Positions 13,411-25,581 of a DNA stretch of 64,000 nucleotides are shown here, piece by piece; the stretch's first letter is position 1; the number at the start of each line of letters is the position of its first letter. The notes under the pieces were generated by a model. It did no database searches and had not been told where the DNA came from. It saw only the letters and a list, made by a program, of their open reading frames with translations. Source of the stretch: Gigantopelta aegis (lineage: Eukaryota > Mollusca > Gastropoda > Neomphalida > Peltospiridae). A program made the translations under genes and the position numbers. The DNA is taken from contig NC_054702.1 of assembly GCF_016097555.1 (NCBI RefSeq), forward strand, positions 74,671,129-74,735,128, in the 5' to 3' direction.

Positions 13411-13650
13411 AAGTTTGCTTTGTTTAACACCACCACTAGAGCACATTGATTACTCAATAATTGGCTATTAAATGTCAAACGTTTGGTAATTTTGACATAT
13501 ACATGTATAGTCTTAGAAAGGAAACCCGCTACATTTTTCCATTAGTAGCAAGGGATCTTTCATATGCACCATCCCCCAGACAGGATAGCATATATCACAG
13601 CCTTTAATATACCAGTTGTGGTGCACTGGCTTCATAAAACAGGATCCTGG
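13411..13650 (-). mobile_element. SINE copy, T2 tail
   Basis: Tail (GTTTGCTTTGTTTAACACCACC) is at the left, so the element reads on the minus strand. The body has the conserved TTAGTAGCAAGGGATCTTTC and AATATACCAGTTGTGGTGCA segments; the tRNA head is lost. Confidence 0.8.
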
Positions 13651-13665
13651 ACGAGGCAATAGTTA

Positions 13666-13940
13666 GAGTTTGTTTTGTTTAATGACACCACTAAAGCACA
13701 TTGATTAATTAATCATTTGATTGACTACTGGATGTCAAACATTTGGTGTTCTGGTATGTAGTCATCAGAGGAAACCAGCTACATTTTTTCTAATGCAGAA
13801 AGGGATTTTTTATATGCATTTCCCACAGACAAGAAAGCACATACCACAGCCTTTGACAAATTGTGGTACACTGGTTGGAATGGAAAAAACCCAAATCAGG
13901 TGAATGGATACACAGATGTGTCAAGGCAATAACTGCATGC
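13666..13940 (-). mobile_element. SINE copy, T2 tail, H5-like head
   Basis: Immediately follows another minus-strand SINE. Tail GTTTGTTTTGTTTAATGACA; conserved CACAGCCTTTGA and TGGTACACTGGTTGGAATGG body; a remnant head with the CCCAAATCAGGTGAATGGAT word seen in H5-type copies. Confidence 0.75.
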
Positions 13941-14176
13941 CCAGAACAATGTCGTGGTGACTCAGAAACAACTATCATGTACTTTTAGATGACCTCCATA
14001 AGACAGGCATCTTTGGACTACACACTACAGTACTGGTAAAAGAATAATTTTGAAAAATGATAATATATAAAAATTTATTTAGTTGGGTTACATTAAGTAT
14101 TTAATTGCATTGAAACAAAAGATGACATGACTAATAGTGCATAATAAACAAGTTACCAGTTATCATTCAAGTTTTA

Positions 14177-15271
14177 GAGGTTGTCCAGCGATTCTATTTT
14201 TCCTACTTTTTGGTCTCTATCCAATTTTTTCTACTTTTTCTTCAAAATACCCAGTTTTTCCTACTTTAAAAAAATACTTTGCCATACGTAGTTTCAAAAT
14301 GCTGCAAACTGCTGTTAATGTCTGCATATTGCTGTGTTATTATAACTGTCAATAAAAATGTATGGATCATTTTGTTTTTGGCAGCAAGATCTCCCAATTT
14401 GTGACACCATGTGAGATGTTAATATGAGATGGAACTTTAATTTCTGGCACTCAAATGTTACTTTTTGCCAATTTGTTGTATTGTGCTCCTGCAATACTTT
14501 GGTTTAGCCAAATTTGACAAATAGTTAAGCCATTCTAACATGTTTAGTTTTATGTTAACAAACAATATTTTTATATTAAGTTTGTGTAAACTGTAATACT
14601 TGGTGTCTGAAAAATAAGGGCTAGTAGTAGTACCAATTTTCAAATTCAGTATAATTTATAAATCGTTCTATGTTAGCTGTTAATGACTACTTCAAATACT
14701 TAGTAGCTAAGAATTTTCCCAATGATTAACATTAAATAAATGTACAATGTTTATGTATTACTTCTATAATACATTACGTTAAACAAATTAATTTGATTTA
14801 GTGTACTGCACATATAAATACATGTACATATACTGATTAATACAGTGTATTAACAATTTCAAATAATCGGAGAACATTTTGTTTAGTATCCTGTCACCGT
14901 TCACTGCGCAAGTTTCAGATATTGCTACACAATTTTAAAACATTAAACAATTTCAGCTGACTAGAAATGTCGCTGATGAAAATATTTAAAACAAAATGTT
15001 TCTTGACAACTGCATAACTTGACCGTTACATAAGATTCATGTCATTTTGGTGGAAGAAAAATACAGGTACGAACTGAGCACCACGTACAAAATGTTTAAG
15101 TATGTTCTCAATAATACCACTTTTTTATTTAACACATATGTTTACCCAGTATAAGCATGAATAATGTTGCTACGTACTTTTTCAGACCTATACTTTTGTC
15201 CTACTTTTTCTTTCCTACTTTTTCTATATTTTTTATTCCTACTTTTTCATAAGAGGGTGCTGGACAGCCTG
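14177..15271. repeat. Possible 1.1-kb element with short inverted ends and CCTACTTTTT repeats
   Basis: The left edge GAGGTTGTCCAGC and the complement of the right edge GCTGGACAGCCTG match over about 12 bp with one mismatch. Several CCTACTTTTT words sit just inside both ends in the same orientation. No target duplication and no ORF found, so the boundaries are tentative. Confidence 0.35.
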
Positions 15272-15584
15272 AATTTATGTGACTAAGAAAATAATCCTAG
15301 AAAAAAGAAAACCCCAACTCATTAGCAGTTAAAAATACACCTTAATATTAATAACAATATTCTTCACAGAGTTGGTGGATTTTTTAAGGTACTTTAAACA
15401 AAGTAATATTTTTAAACATGTATAAATTTAACAATCTACAAATGGAACAAAATATTTTTATGTGATTGAAATAGTCAGATATTTGATTTCTGAGCCCAGT
15501 CATCAATGACTAGTTAAATTAGCATGATAATAACTATATGATGTTCTGGAATCTCAGTGTTGGAAGTTTGACAGTGTCAGCTGA

Positions 15585-18500
15585 TCAGAAATAACCGATT
15601 GGCTCGTCTGCAGTTTTGTCAAGTTGATAATCTGTGACAGATGCCTCCCCTTGACGAGGAAGTGGTTTGTAGATCTTCACATGCAAGTACTTTGCATCGC
15701 CTATGGAAACCTGTAACAATTATGCATATGTTATTACATGTACATATATGAATATAATTAAAATCAATATATGTATAAAAATAATCAATTACATCATGCA
15801 AAAAACGTATATTGGAATTTTTATGTACTTATTATATACCGAGTCAAATTAAAAACTTCCAACCGTTTCATCTTGGCTAATTAGCAAATATGACAGAAGA
15901 ATGTGTTAAACAAGGTATTTTTTTAATTGTATGACGTCCAAAGAAAGAATAGGAATAAATGTTGAGTCAAAAATCTGTTCGATGCATCCACAGCATTCGT
16001 CAAAACCACAAACACTCAAAATGGTAATTCACAAGCAGGGTCATCCGCGTATGCCCTCCATGTGTACCAACAACTGCAAGGCAAAGCTTCCTCATTGAAA
16101 GGAAAGGAAATGTTTTATTTAATGATGCACTCGACACATTTTATTTACGGTTATATGGCATCGGAAAATATGGTTATGGACCATACAGATATTGAGATAA
16201 GAAACCTGTCGCCACTTCATGGGCTACTCTTTTCGATTAGCAGCAAGGGATCTTTTATATATGCACCATCCCACAGACAGGATAGCACATAACACAGCCT
16301 TTAATATACCAGTCGTGGTGTTGAGAAATAGTCCAAAGGGCCCACCGACAGGGATCAATCCTAGACCTACTGTGCATCAAGCAAGTGCTTTACCACTGGG
16401 CTATGTCCTGCTCCCCTCCTCATTGCCTGATGTGTGTAATGACTGCATTAGGGATACGGTGCCATTGTTCCACTAATGAGGCACCACTGCAGAAAACAGT
16501 CGAAAATAGCGGTTGTTTTGCACATAACGGCCTAGAACTGTAAGGGCTACGCTGATTGGTCTCAATATCTCAGACGTCTCAATTTTAGCCAATCACAGTG
16601 GTCGTAGTAAACAGTACTAAACACATATACACAAAGTTAGTTTTGTTTTATTTTCGTATACACAGTGCGTCGAAATAAACATGGCGGCCGCTACATTACG
16701 ATAACAGCTGCACGACGACCTCGTCTTTCGTCTTTAACTGATATTTCCACAGAGTGCAAGGCATATACCTATATTCTACCCCCCCCCCCCCCCCCCCCCC
16801 ATTTTCTCAATGAATTTACAAGTTTCACAGGATCGACACTGGGGGTCCAAAATCCGCGGATCCACGGAAAATTCTCATCCCTGGTGATAGAGATGGTTAC
16901 AGTACATTAACAGATTTAGGGTCTAGTAGTAGTGTGGACATTGGTTAATATCAATATTTAAGATCACACCGTTATTTACAGTAGAGTTCATGTGATCACT
17001 ACTCGAGTGTTCAGACAGTATCAAGATATATATAACAAATTAATATATATATATAGGCCTATATGTATGAAACCGTATCTGTTACAGGACGTAGCTCAGT
17101 GGGAAAGCGCTTGCTTGATGAGTGGTCGGTCTGGGATTGATCCCTGTCAGTGGGCCCATTGGGCTATTTCTCTTTCCAGCCAGTGCACCACAACTGGTAT
17201 ATCAAAGGCTGTGGTATGTACTACCCTGTCTGTGGAATAGTGCATATAAAAGATCCCTTGCTGCTAATCGAAATGAGTACATGTAGCTCATGTAGTGGCG
17301 ACAGTGGCTTTCTATCCTCAATATCTGTGTGGTCCTTAACTATATGTCCCGACGCCATATAATAATAACCGTAAATAAAATGTGCCGAGTGTGTTGTTAA
17401 ATACATGTAAAACATTTCCTTCCTTCCTTATCTGTTACAGGTGTAATGAAACCCACTAGCCCATCGAGCTACTGGATTTGCATTATAACTAAGTCACTAG
17501 TTTGATGTTAAAAAGCCCCAACCCCAGGCATCTTCCTAGCCAATTTGTTGAATAACTCTGTGTTATTAAAAAAATCCATATTCAAGTTAGGAAATGGGTC
17601 AATACAATTTTATTAAATGGTGGAAATGTATTAATTAGTAACAAATATAGTGTAAACCATTATGTAAAAATAAATTCAGGTAATCCATTTCATTTTTATG
17701 TAACCCATCATGACCATGTAAATGATGTTATAAATTAAATATGTGAAAAAAAAATGGGTTATGAAAAAATATACTTACGTGAGTAATGTGTGAACGAAAC
17801 TATCGCTCTTGCAACATAACAGAGCTAATGGAAAAGTTCACCTATATCTCACATTTTGACTTCCTCTAGACAAAAAAAGAGAGATAATAATTCAGAAAAA
17901 TCAATTTACAAACCTTCACAAAATAATTTATACCAGCAACCACCTGGGATGAGAAATGAGTGGCCTTGAAATCCGAAAATGTCTTTCCAACCTTTTCTTC
18001 AAGTTCTGCACGGATCTACATATAAGCACAGAAAAGAAAAAATATTATAATAAATTGATAACTTGCATTAAATTTGCATGATGTATTGTTGATTGGGCTA
18101 CGATGTAAACTGAAATAGGCTGAATGTTTTTCTCCCCATTTGTTTACACTACTGGTATTACAGGATCAGTTCACATGCACACATACATGCATGTAAGGAA
18201 AGCTACATAAAATACTGAGAGGAAACCAATGTACCTAAATATTAATTAATCGTTAAAGTTTGCTTTATTATTGAACGGCAACACTAGAGCATGGCTATTG
18301 GATGTCAAACATTTCAGAGAAGAAACCCATTAACTTTTTCCGTTATTAGCAACATGGGAAACACAGACAGACAGACAGGATATCACATATCTCGGGTTTT
18401 GATATACCAGTCAAGATGCACTGGCTGGAACAGGAAATAGTCCAATGGGCCAACCAACAGGGATTGCTCCCAGACCAACTTTGCATCAGGCAAGCACCCA

Positions 18501-21500
18501 CTAATTAATCACCAATGTCAAATATAGTAACTACTGTGGGTAAGCTACATGTATATAAAATTATTGAGATACTAGTAGAACATCAATTTGCATAATTAGC
18601 AATGATCATAGCCTTATTTAGGAAAACTAAGTAGAAGCATCCAATTAAAGATCACATCTAAAGGTAACAGTCTTAATTTTATAGTATCAGTCCACTCACC
18701 CCAGGCTACAAATATGTACATGTGTATGCAAAACTTCAGATCTCACTCATTCAGGGCTCAATCACCATGCCGTTTGCCAAATTAGCCACGGCTATGTTTA
18801 TACATGTACTTGTAAAGTGGCTTACAATATTTATAAATCACTAATAAAAAGTTGTTTAATTTGCCAGTATGTAATAATTTTGAAAAAAATACCTTACATA
18901 CTAGAAAATTGGCTAAAATATATTTCTTTCCAGGGTCCTGCTAATTCGAGCATAATATATTATTTTTTTCTGATTTGAGCACAGTTCTAAATGTTATTCA
19001 CAGCTGCTGAAGACTTTAAGTTATTTTAATCTAATTATGTAAACTAAGAATAACTTACATGTATCACTGGTTTTAATATGAAATATTCTGACTGAGGCTG
19101 GCATGTCTGTACTTATCTGGGTGTGATTATTTTGGGATTAAAATTTTAGGAACAACATTCAACAGCTTGATTTTGATGCAGTTTAAGAACAGCTGATAAT
19201 TAACATTAAGTTAAATAACCCATGTACGGGTTACCACAAAATGGAAAATGGGTTGGGCTGGTGGATGATTGACAATGACACTGTGTCAAAGTTATGGAAA
19301 CTTCAGGAAAGTGCTTTCTGGGGGGAAATGCACACTGTTTATAAACATGTACGCTAATATATAAAATATCCAGGGCTTCAAGATTATAGTAGCTCCACTC
19401 CCATGGCTAGTGATATTCAATTGTGGGCTAACAATGTTCGAAATAAGCACTTGTCCGTTTGTCATGAGTAAAGTAAAAATCTATTTGGACAAGCAAAATG
19501 TGCCTCTGGTTGTTCAGTGGACAAGTATAAATTTTCAATGCAGTTTAATTTTTATCGATCACAAACACCATCTTGATACTTGAATAAAATAAACCATTTA
19601 TTTGGACATTGGTGGATAAGTAGATTTCTAGATGTATTTGTACAGTGGAATAGTAAAACATTCTGCTTATTTTTATCATTGGCTAGTAAATAATTACTAT
19701 CACCATGCCTGACGGCTAGTGAAAAAATTAAGTTGTCAAATGCTGTATTTAAGTTTATTTAGTAAATCATATGAATATACCCTCCCCAAATCCAAGGGTT
19801 TTAATCTCTATCTTCTTCTTTAGGTGACATATTTTATCTGATTATTACTATTAATAAAATTGTATTTATTTAAAAGTAGGGCTAGTGAAATTTTAATGAC
19901 TACTAACATTTCAAAATCACTGATCCTCTGGCTATTGATTTTTATAAAAATTCTAGAAGCCATGATACATGTATCTCTTGAACCTCTTCTGTTAAAAAAT
20001 AATTGCCTCCTTCATCAATGAAGCACCACCATGTGCACAACTTCTACTCATAGCCAATGCTATTTTGAAAGTAACTACATGTACCTTGATTAGACCAACC
20101 TACATGTACATGTAACCCGAACCTGCACAACTGGTTAGACAGCCTACTTAATTTTCATCTGAGTGTAAAGGGGGCAACCATTCATTATGACACATAATTG
20201 GGACATTAGTCATCATTCGGTGTGTTTTTTCCCCCAAACAAGCCTACATGCATTTAGATTCCAACTTTCAAAAATAATGACAATTATGTACCATTCTCCC
20301 CCATTAAATGGCATTATATCGGGATAGATTTGGCCATGCTGTAGTTATATAAATTTTTTTAAATAAATCATTATGGGGTGAAATGACCCAAAAGGTTCAG
20401 AAGACAGTTCCAAAGAATAAAACACTAACCGGTATACCAGTATTCACAATCAAACGAAACTTAATTAGGACAGTTGACAGTTTTGTTTGTTTGTTTTTGT
20501 TTAACAGATACCATTAAAGCACAATGATTAATTAATCATCGGCTATTGGATGTCAAACATTTGGTTGTGTTGACTCATATACTCATCAGAGAAAACTCAC
20601 TACATTTTTCATAATGCAGCAAAGGATCTTTTAAATATACCATTTGTGGTGCATCGGTTGGAACAAGAAAAAACCCAATCAGCTGAATGGATCCATTGAG
20701 GTGGTTAGATCCTGCAACACAAGCCTTCAACCAACTGAGCTAAATCTCGACCCCACCAACTGAGCTAAATCTCGCCCCCACCAACTGAGCTAAATCTCGC
20801 CCCCACCAACTGAGCTAAATCTCGCCCCCGACAGTTCACAGGGACAAAATGACCCAGACCATAACTTAATCCCTGTGTGGCATGATTTTTGGTCATTCCA
20901 GCATTCAGTATAGTCAATTTCAGGCTTATACACTGCGGCTTTGGCTTAGATAATGGCACAGAGGGAGGGTGGGGGTGGTGAGGGCAATGCCCCCCCCCCC
21001 CCCCCCCCCCCAACTAAACCTTTTTTTTAACTATTAAATTTTATAAAATCATACATACATACAGTGTAGGTTCCCCACCTCCCAAATATAAAATCCTCGC
21101 TACTGCAGTGGGTTTAACCAACTTTTGGGTGAGTGACACTGATACAGGGTTGAAAATTAACATAAAAACCATGGTCGCCAGCAGGGCCAGTTGAAGAAAA
21201 ATCTTACTGGCCCTTGTCAAATTAACTATAGCCCTCCAATTTAACTGCAGTCAAAATCAAAACTAGAATTTCTTTGTTGAATAATAACCATGTATATAGT
21301 CCGTTTGCGTTGAATGAAAAACGATGAATTGTCATGTAACTTCATAATGAATAGTTAAAATTCATATTAAAAACATATTATTAAGTTTTAAACCCATATC
21401 AACCCAAATAACATTCAAAGAAAAAAATAATCCAGTATAAATAAAAAAAGTTAATTTACAAATTACCAGATGAAATATAATTTTTAATACAGGGGTAAAG

Positions 21501-24500
21501 AAAAATGCTAGAACAGCCAAGGTATGCAGATTCACTTGCATTGTCTCTGAAGTAATCGATAATGCAGTACAAAGAGACTAAAGGTAGAACTGCGCATGTT
21601 TTAGTAAATTAGTCTGTGAGAGTGGCAATCCTCTTTATGGTGATGCAAGAGGGATGAACTCTCCGGTAAAGGATTTCCTTGGGGTGGCTGTCCTATAGAA
21701 AAGGCACTAGATAAAGGTTGACGGAATCATCCACTATTTTGCCAAATATCAATTTGACTCTGCATTGTGCGAAATACGGCCCTGATCTCGTATTCCGGTT
21801 TTTGTCGTTCAGATTACCTTGGATGTTCCATCAATTGCTTTAAAACCTGTATCAGAAAAGATTTATTTAAAAAAAAAAAAATATTACACTGAACTTCTAA
21901 AAAAAAGTTATTTCAGATGGTATGGGTTTGCAATTTAATTAAAAATTAATAACTTAATATGTTTTTATATGAATTTTATTTTTACATGCCAATTAACTGA
22001 CTTTTGTAATAATCACTGTAGTTATGGAAAATTTCATTGTTAGTTCAAGTTAAAACTACAAGATAAATTTTGATTTTGTCCCAGAATAAAATACTAGTAA
22101 GCTAATTAAATAGGATTAATTTGCACCATAACATTTAATAATATCAAAAAGTAGGTCTACTAGATAATTATGATGTATTCAGTCCATTACAATAAGCCGC
22201 CGACTTTAAAAACCCCCACATGAAGTGTCTGCAATACGCTTTGAGCTATATTTGGTTACAACCCAAACCAAAATCGCAGAAGCTTAGACTGGGTCTGCTC
22301 AGTCTGGCCCTGTCAAAATATAGAGCATGTTCTATAATATTGTCTTCTGTCAGATCTGTAGTTCACTCCAGTACAAACGCAGTGTGTTTTGTCACATTCG
22401 ATTCACTTTCAGTGCGTTCCTTTTTTAACTGGTACCATTCTCGCCAGACTCTAAATTCAATGATCACTACCTTTGTAAAATTCTTAGTCGCCCTTAGCCA
22501 ATAAAGGTTGCCACGGGCGACTGCTAATTTTCAACCCTGCTGATAGTAAATTAGCATGCTGGAATGTTCCGAACTCTTTCACAATTGCAAGGTATTAGTT
22601 CTATGTCAGCAAGGTACATGTATTAGTTCTATGTCTAGAGGCACTGATTTTCCATTTCAGATTTTTCCATTTTCCATTTCATAATGTTACAAATTCCGTT
22701 TTTTTCCGTTTCAGTATTAAACAAATTCTATTTTTGTTTCACACACAAACACACACACCGCAATTAACTGCTGGTATAAAATAAATAAATATGCAATGAG
22801 GCAAAACATGTCAGTAGTTTGTATTTATTTTTGGTTTAAATTTAAACACGAATACGCCACGACACAGACTTTGGACATTTTCAGTTTTCTTTACGATATG
22901 ATCGGGAAAATAATTACAAATGATCATACTATAAACCACTTCCCTTGTATAATTTATTTTGAACAAAGCCTGGTATACAATATGCAATTACTGCATTCCT
23001 TTGTGAGATCGGAAATATGGCAATGCCGCAAATGTTAAAAATTAATAAGCAAACATAACATAATATATCTTTCACTTGAGTAAATATCGGACAATTTTAG
23101 CTCACAATGTTCGGTTTTTCCCGTTAAATCGCCGGGAATAAGCGAAGAAAACACGACTGGTAAAACGTCTAGATACTTTACATTAAACATTTGGCATAAC
23201 ATACAACGGTACTAGTGTTGTACAGTAAGTAGCACAGGCAGCTGTTGGTGTCCATAGTTTCTAGTTCGAAAAATTAATTTTAATTAATCAAATGCGCTAT
23301 TTAAAGTTAAATAATGTTTTGGAATTCCGTTTCAGATAGGTATTTCCGCGATTCCGTCTGCGATTCTGTGATCGCGGAAAATCAGTGCCTCTATATGTCA
23401 TAATATAAAATGGAAAATGGGTTAACGACCGATATGAAGGAAGGAAATGTTTTATTTAACAACACACTCAACATTTTATTTACGGTTATATGGCATCGGA
23501 CATATGGTTAAGGATCACACATATTGAGAGAGGAAACCCACTGTCACCACACATGGGATACTTTTCGATTAGCAGCATGGGCTACTTTTCGATTAGCAAC
23601 ATGGGATCTTTTATATGCACCATCCCACAGACAGGACAGCACATACCACAGCCTTTGATATACCAATATTGGTGCCCTGGCTGGAACGAGAAATAGCCCA
23701 ATGAGCCCACCGACGGGGATCGATCCCAGAATGACCACGCATCAAGCAAGCACTTTATCACTGGGCTATGTCCCAGCCCCCCCCACCTTATATGAATGAC
23801 AGTGGGTTGTGAAAAACGGGTTCTACCCTTCTGGAGAATTTGGCATGAGTTCGACTCGTACACCCCTTTCAATGGTTATGGTAGTTTTAAGGTTAGGGTT
23901 AGTCTTTAGAGCCTTTGATATAGAGCGGTACGGGTCAAGAATTTACTATCAATTATGATAATACCACACAGTTTATATATTCATGTATCCTCGTTTAATC
24001 GAAAACCGTACGACTAACAGGAAATGGCTGGTGCGCATGCTCAGTCTATCAATTTAACGACATTAATGTTTACCATGTTCACTTTAGAAATAAAAAGATA
24101 AGTACACACTCGCATGTTATCTCTGTTCCATCAAAAATTGCAACAAGTGCTAAGAAAACGTCATTTTAAAAGCATTATCGAAAACCAATCTAATTAATAT
24201 TAGCTCCACTATTACATGTGGATCTAACACCAGCCAGTTGGAGCTCATGTCCACCAATCAAAACCTTACTTGCAGAATCCTGCCAGTGATTTAAAAATAA
24301 TTTGAAAACATTCCGAATTATCCTGAGGGTATACGACATGTTTCGTGTGAATTATGAATGCCTTAAAACATGTTTTATTTTATAAAATAAATAATTTGTA
24401 ATGTAAAACTGAAGACTGATTTAGTTTTTTGTTTATATAAATAAATAAATAAATAATTTTTAATGTAAAATTGAAGACTGATAACCCACCCCGTACGTAT

Positions 24501-25417
24501 TAGTATGGTTCGCTGTACTGCGGCCACTAAAATTGACTCGCCCGATATTTTTAGAATTTGTATGATCTCAAATAACGTTACAAAAGGCGAAGTGTGTTTG
24601 GTCAATATTTAAATTATTATTTACAGGCGAAATGTTACCTGGACATTGGGGACTACACAGTGTTGTTAGCAATCCGATTAAAATTAGTTCTACTGGTCTA
24701 AATAAGGCATTCGTAATTCACATGAAACATATCGTATACCCTCAGGATAATTCGGAATGTTTTCAAATTATTTTTAAATCACTGGCAGGATTCTGCAAGT
24801 AAGGTTTTGATTGGTGGACATGAGCTCCAACTGGCTGGTGTTAGATCCACATGTAATAGTGGAGCTAATTTTAATTAGATTGATCGAAAACCGTACTATG
24901 GTGTTATCAACGTAATGTCACTAATGGCAACAATATAAAATCGGCTTTTCCTGCAAAAACAGTAACATGACAGTCACGTGACCTAAAAGCGGCTACCCGG
25001 AAATGATCCGTCATTACTCATTAGGCAGTGCTAGCATACGTGTTTGGTTGAGTGGATTCCGTCGTGCACCTGTTGCTGTTTAGGGATGCATTTGCATTGC
25101 ATTCAGTAAGATTCCCGGGTGCAAGTTAATTTCATTGTGCATAAAACTTATTTTTACCTTTTTTTTCCCCCGCATTTTAAGGGAATTTGTTTTAAGTGTA
25201 CTTCTTTAACAAGAAGTTGTTGTCGTATCAACGATCGAACATGTGCAGACATTACAAAATACCCGGAATACGGTAAACTAATACGGTTAAAATACGGTTT
25301 TCAATTTCGTACGGTTTTCGACGATATATAATATTATAATAATACCTTGTTACATATCTCTTGAACCTCTTCTGTTGCCTCCTTCATCGGTGTAGCACCA
25401 CCACAAAGCACAGCCAT
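15585..25417 (-). CDS. CSTB: Stefin (type 1 cystatin, cystatin-B-like), complete
   Basis: Small reversible inhibitor of papain-like cysteine proteases (cathepsins B, H, L), normally cytosolic and lacking a signal peptide. Three exons on the minus strand: 25417-25346, 18015-17914 and 15710-15585, encoding 24+34+41 = 99 residues, the usual stefin length. All junctions are GT/AG and phase 0. The N-terminus MAVLCGGATP has the conserved CGG that enters the protease cleft. QVVAG, the first inhibitory hairpin, is in exon 2 (SSQVVAGINYFVK). The second hairpin carries LP (YKPLPRQGE) rather than the PW of secreted cystatins. The C-terminus TADEPIGYF resembles cystatin B. Exon positions match the usual three-exon stefin layout. 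Intron 1 is 7.3 kb and repeat-filled. CANNTG motifs of the TCACGTGA type lie near exon 1. Orthology to CSTB rather than a generic stefin is inferred. Confidence 0.93.
16098..16416 (-). mobile_element. SINE H1-T1 with 9-bp target duplication
   Basis: Full-length minus-strand copy flanked by TCCTCATTG at 16089-16097 and 16417-16425. The tail (ATGTTTTATTTAATGATGCA) is at the left, and the head complement (TACCACTGGGCTATGTCC, A-box region) is at the right. It lies in stefin intron 2. Confidence 0.9.
16779..16800. repeat. Poly-C run
   Basis: A 22-bp homopolymer; its length is probably unreliable in any assembly. Confidence 0.9.
17088..17428 (+). mobile_element. SINE H1-T1 with 12-bp target duplication
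   Basis: Flanked by TATCTGTTACAG at 17076-17087 and 17429-17440. The head has an A-box-like GTAGCTCAGTGGGAAAGCG and a B-box-like GGGATTGATCCC. The body is conserved and the tail ends in a CCTTCCTT run. One of the best-preserved H1-T1 copies. Confidence 0.93.
18256..18496 (-). mobile_element. Degenerate SINE, T2 tail, in stefin intron 1
   Basis: Tail remnant AAAGTTTGCTTTATTATTGA, GGCTATTGGATGTCAAACAT, and the body GATATACCAGTCAAGATGCA followed by an H1-type head remnant (CCAACAGGGATTGCTCCCAG). ACAGACAGAC is a small local expansion. Confidence 0.75.
18740..18965. repeat. Diverged dispersed repeat
   Basis: Shares ordered words (TTTGCCAAATTAGCC, ATTGGCTAAAA) with 2440-2590 in a GDAP2 intron. 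Too diverged to classify. Confidence 0.45.
19965..20078 (-). pseudogene. Decayed duplicate of stefin exon 1 inside stefin intron 1
   Basis: On the minus strand this aligns with exon 1 and part of its 5' flank. It has an ATG, CATGGTGGTGCTTCA where exon 1 has TGTGGTGGTGCTACA, then ATGAAGGAGGCA, and after an inserted AT-rich dozen bases ACAGAAGAGGTTCAAGAGATA. The insertion brings an in-frame TAA directly after the KEA-equivalent codons, and the donor (AAGGTATT in the real exon) is not conserved. It is a dead exon copy, not a usable alternative first exon. Confidence 0.8.
20479..20830 (-). mobile_element. SINE H5-T2 with quadruplicated head segment
   Basis: Minus-strand copy: tail GTTTTTGTTTAACAGATACC, body GGCTATTGGATGTCAAACAT, head remnant AATCAGCTGAATGGATCCAT. 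The head's outer 25 bp (complement of CCAACTGAGCTAAATCTCG plus linker) is repeated four times with an exact 25-bp period, starting at 20731, 20756, 20781 and 20806. Each unit includes the TAGCTCAGTTGG A-box-like sequence. Confidence 0.85.
20990..21011. repeat. Poly-C run
   Basis: A 22-bp C homopolymer. The adjacent glycine-rich open frame on the other strand is a by-product. Confidence 0.9.
21145..22539. mobile_element. hAT-like non-autonomous element with 6-bp target duplication
   Basis: A 1,395-bp element. Both ends begin CAGGGTTGAAAATTA, a perfect inverted pair, flanked directly by CTGATA at 21139-21144 and 22540-22545. CAG-type termini fit the hAT superfamily, some groups of which make 5-6 bp duplications; that assignment is inference. 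No transposase is visible. Lies in stefin intron 1. Confidence 0.8.
23439..23789 (-). mobile_element. SINE H1-T1 with 7-bp target duplication and internal duplication
   Basis: Flanked by ATATGAA at 23432-23438 and 23790-23796. Complete minus-strand copy. The body segment ACTTTTCGATTAGCAGCATGGG is present twice in tandem at 23550-23605, a local duplication not seen in sister copies. Confidence 0.85.
24186..24882. mobile_element. Long-TIR (MULE/foldback-like) element, 9-bp target duplication
   Basis: A 697-bp element in stefin intron 1 whose arms of about 170-190 bp are inverted copies of each other. It begins CAATCTAATTAA and ends TTAATTAGATTG. ATCGAAAAC directly flanks it at 24177-24185 and 24883-24891. 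No ORF of note. A second copy at 52925-54854 has the same termini and its own 9-bp duplication. Long arms plus a 9-bp duplication are typical of Mutator-like elements; the superfamily is inferred. Confidence 0.9.
24973..24982. promoter_or_regulatory. Palindromic E-box GTCACGTGAC in stefin intron 1
   Basis: Exact match to GTCACGTGAC, the CLEAR/TFEB-type E-box, about 365 bp past the exon 1 donor. Functional use is inference. Confidence 0.4.
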
Positions 25418-25520
25418 TGTTACTCTGAAAGAACGATTACCTACAAGAGACTTTCCTACCCCGTAACTCAAGTTGACTACCTGTTTGCAATGTTTTTATC
25501 TCAGACGGCCCGCTTCGTTT

Positions 25521-25581
25521 TCACGTGACGTTTAAAGGGAGTCCACCCTATGCGTCTATCTGACCAATCATATTCACGTGA
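25521..25581. promoter_or_regulatory. Two TCACGTGA E-boxes and a CCAAT box upstream of stefin
   Basis: TCACGTGA occurs at 25521-25528 and 25574-25581, with CCAAT at 25564-25568 between them. This is about 105-165 bp upstream of the stefin ATG (25417, minus strand), a plausible proximal promoter position. Bound in animals by MiT/TFE or USF-type bHLH-ZIP factors; no regulator is proven here. Confidence 0.45.

Noticed and set aside
17088..17160. tRNA gene candidates at SINE heads
   Set aside because: A- and B-box-like sequences are present but the cloverleaf is not intact, and each is fused to a SINE body with target duplications.
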